Source of the DNA: Halomonas sp. CH40
GTDB lineage: Bacteria; Pseudomonadota; Gammaproteobacteria; Pseudomonadales; Halomonadaceae
Direction of reading: 5' to 3'
Assembly (NCBI GenBank): GCA_041875495.1
Contig: CP112982.1
Coordinates: forward strand, 2,046,001-2,110,000
DNA: 64,000 nt
The position numbers and the translations under genes are program-made. The notes below the pieces were generated by a model. It worked only from the letters and a program-made list of their open reading frames with translations. It was not told the DNA's origin and did no database searches. Numbering within the stretch: position 1 is the first letter of the stretch; the number at the start of each line of letters is the position of its first letter. Of the stretch, positions 63,051-64,000 are shown piece after piece.

Positions 63051-63920
63051 TTAGGTTTCTTGAAAATCATTGTCAAACGCCTGTTTCTTGCACGCTGCCT
63101 TTTCCTGTGCCTTGGCAGCCTGCCAATGGGTCTCCATTTCATCCAGTGACGCCTCGGCCAGTGGCTGTCCGGCGGCGGCCAGCGCCTCCTCGACATAACG
63201 AAAGCGGCGTTCAAATTTGCCGTTGGTGGCGCGCAGGCACTGCTCCGGGTCAGCCTTTAGCGTACGCGCCAGGTTGGTGACGGCAAACAGCAGATCCCCG
63301 ACCTCTTCACGAACATGCGCATCATCACCGGCCTCAAGCGCTTCCTCCACTTCGGCCAGTTCCTCACGTATCTTGGCTAGCACACCTCGGCTGTCGGGCC
63401 AGTCAAACCCGACCCGGGCAGCCCGTTTGGTCAGTTTGCTGGCTCGGCTCAGCGCCGGCAGTGTTCTCGGCACGTCATCAAGCACCGACGGCGGCTGCTC
63501 GGCCCTGTCGGCTCTTTCCTCGGCCTTGAGCGCTTCCCAGCGTGAATTGACCTGTCGGGCCTGAACGTCTTCAGCACTCACACCCGGTGGGCGGCGCGAT
63601 GCCAGGGTACCGTCAGGAAATACGTGTGGGTGACGACGCAGCATCTTGGCGGTCAGGGTATCCACCACCGTATGGAAATCGAAACGCTGCTCCTCAGCCC
63701 CGAACTGGGCGTAATAGACCACCTGAAACAGCAGGTCTCCCAGTTCACCGGGTAGCTCATCGAAGGCACGCCGTTCGATCGCATCAGCGACTTCATAGGC
63801 TTCTTCCAGGGTGTGGGGAATGATGCTGTCCCAATCCTGCTTGATATCCCAGGGGCAGCCTTGCTCGGCGTCCCGCAGCACTGCCATCAGTGTCAACAGG
63901 TCTTCCAGTTGATAGCGCAT
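63051..63920 (-). CDS. mazG: Nucleoside triphosphate pyrophosphohydrolase
   Basis: Hydrolyses NTPs to NMPs and pyrophosphate, clearing faulty nucleotides. The 289-residue protein has the double MazG fold: an N-terminal domain with CPWDIKQDWDSIIPHTLEEAYEVADAIE and ELGDLLFQVVYYAQ, and a C-terminal domain with KIREELAEVEEALEAGD and REEVGDLLFAVTNLAR (two ExxE sets for Mg2+). The ATG follows the relA stop with no gap, the conserved relA-mazG order. MazG can lower (p)ppGpp in E. coli, which fits the partnership. Confidence 0.95.
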   Translation of the reverse strand: MRYQLEDLLTLMAVLRDAEQGCPWDIKQDWDSIIPHTLEEAYEVADAIERRAFDELPGELGDLLFQVVYYAQFGAEEQRFDFHTVVDTLTAKMLRRHPHVFPDGTLASRRPPGVSAEDVQARQVNSRWEALKAEERADRAEQPPSVLDDVPRTLPALSRASKLTKRAARVGFDWPDSRGVLAKIREELAEVEEALEAGDDAHVREEVGDLLFAVTNLARTLKADPEQCLRATNGKFERRFRYVEEALAAAGQPLAEASLDEMETHWQAAKAQEKAACKKQAFDNDFQET

Positions 63921-64000
63921 TCAGACACCTCCCAGGCGGGAAGACTTGCTAGGGTTGGCATCGCGCAAGCGGCGCACTTCGGTGACATTTGGCAGCTGCT
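63921..64000 (-). CDS. relA: (p)ppGpp synthetase RelA, C-terminal end (5' part outside window)
   Basis: Only the last 26 codons are present, ending at TGA 63923-63921. The translated end QLPNVTEVRRLRDANPSKSS matches the final strand and helix of the C-terminal ACT domain of RelA in this family. The assignment also rests on position directly upstream of mazG, where relA lies in many gammaproteobacteria. Confidence 0.75.
   Translation of the reverse strand, partial: QLPNVTEVRRLRDANPSKSSRLGGV

Overview
The window is an ordinary stretch of gammaproteobacterial chromosome and most resembles Halomonas-type genomes (Halomonadaceae; inferred from gene content and protein style, not tested by search). 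Supporting signs are a fused EIIA-HPr-EI fructose PTS, a MaoC/phosphotransacylase fusion, relA-mazG order, MntR-type manganese uptake and LiuR-controlled branched-chain amino acid catabolism. There are 57 supported protein genes, two of them cut by the window edges (gap on the left, relA on the right). I see no rRNA, tRNA, CRISPR array, prophage or insertion sequence.

1-12.6 kb, central carbon: gap (partial) diverges from pyk-mgsA. A Cra/FruR-type repressor diverges from fruBKA, with two Cra-like operators between them. pgi follows. HexR-like palindromes lie in front of gap/pyk and pgi. trmJ closes the block.

12.6-25.7 kb: an NhaC-like antiporter; a fabI-like/MaoC-PTA/ackA operon that may turn enoyl-CoA or acyl-CoA into acid plus ATP and carries a PhaR/PhbF-like site upstream; a K+ channel next to a CPA2 K+/H+ antiporter; a Mn2+ ABC importer divergent from mntR; an HDOD-GGDEF protein; and a fructosamine-kinase-like gene.

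25.9-40 kb, the most accessory-looking part: a lone squalene/phytoene-synthase homologue, a membrane coiled-coil protein paired with TelA, an RhlE-like helicase, an RHH/ParE toxin-antitoxin pair, an orphan prpD behind a four-unit tandem repeat, an MgtC/DUF4010 membrane protein, a DUF1456 protein with a helical partner, a 7TMR-DISM-GGDEF protein, tspO-panE and an Rpn-type nuclease.

40-58.7 kb, branched-chain amino acids: a valine catabolic operon, a complete livGF-SBP-livHM importer, and liuR followed by the leucine pathway (isovaleryl-CoA dehydrogenase, methylcrotonyl-CoA carboxylase, methylglutaconyl-CoA hydratase, HMG-CoA lyase, an acyl-CoA synthetase, a methyltransferase). LiuR-like palindromes lie in front of the valine operon and in the liv/liuR divergent region, so uptake and both degradation routes look like one regulon.

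58.7-64 kb: rluF, a DUF924 gene, ppc, mazG and the 3' end of relA.

I did not find a clearly new system. The best leads are the fabI/MaoC-PTA/ackA cassette with its polyhydroxyalkanoate-type operator, the isolated squalene-synthase homologue, the prpD upstream repeat array and the arginine in place of the Walker A lysine in LivF.
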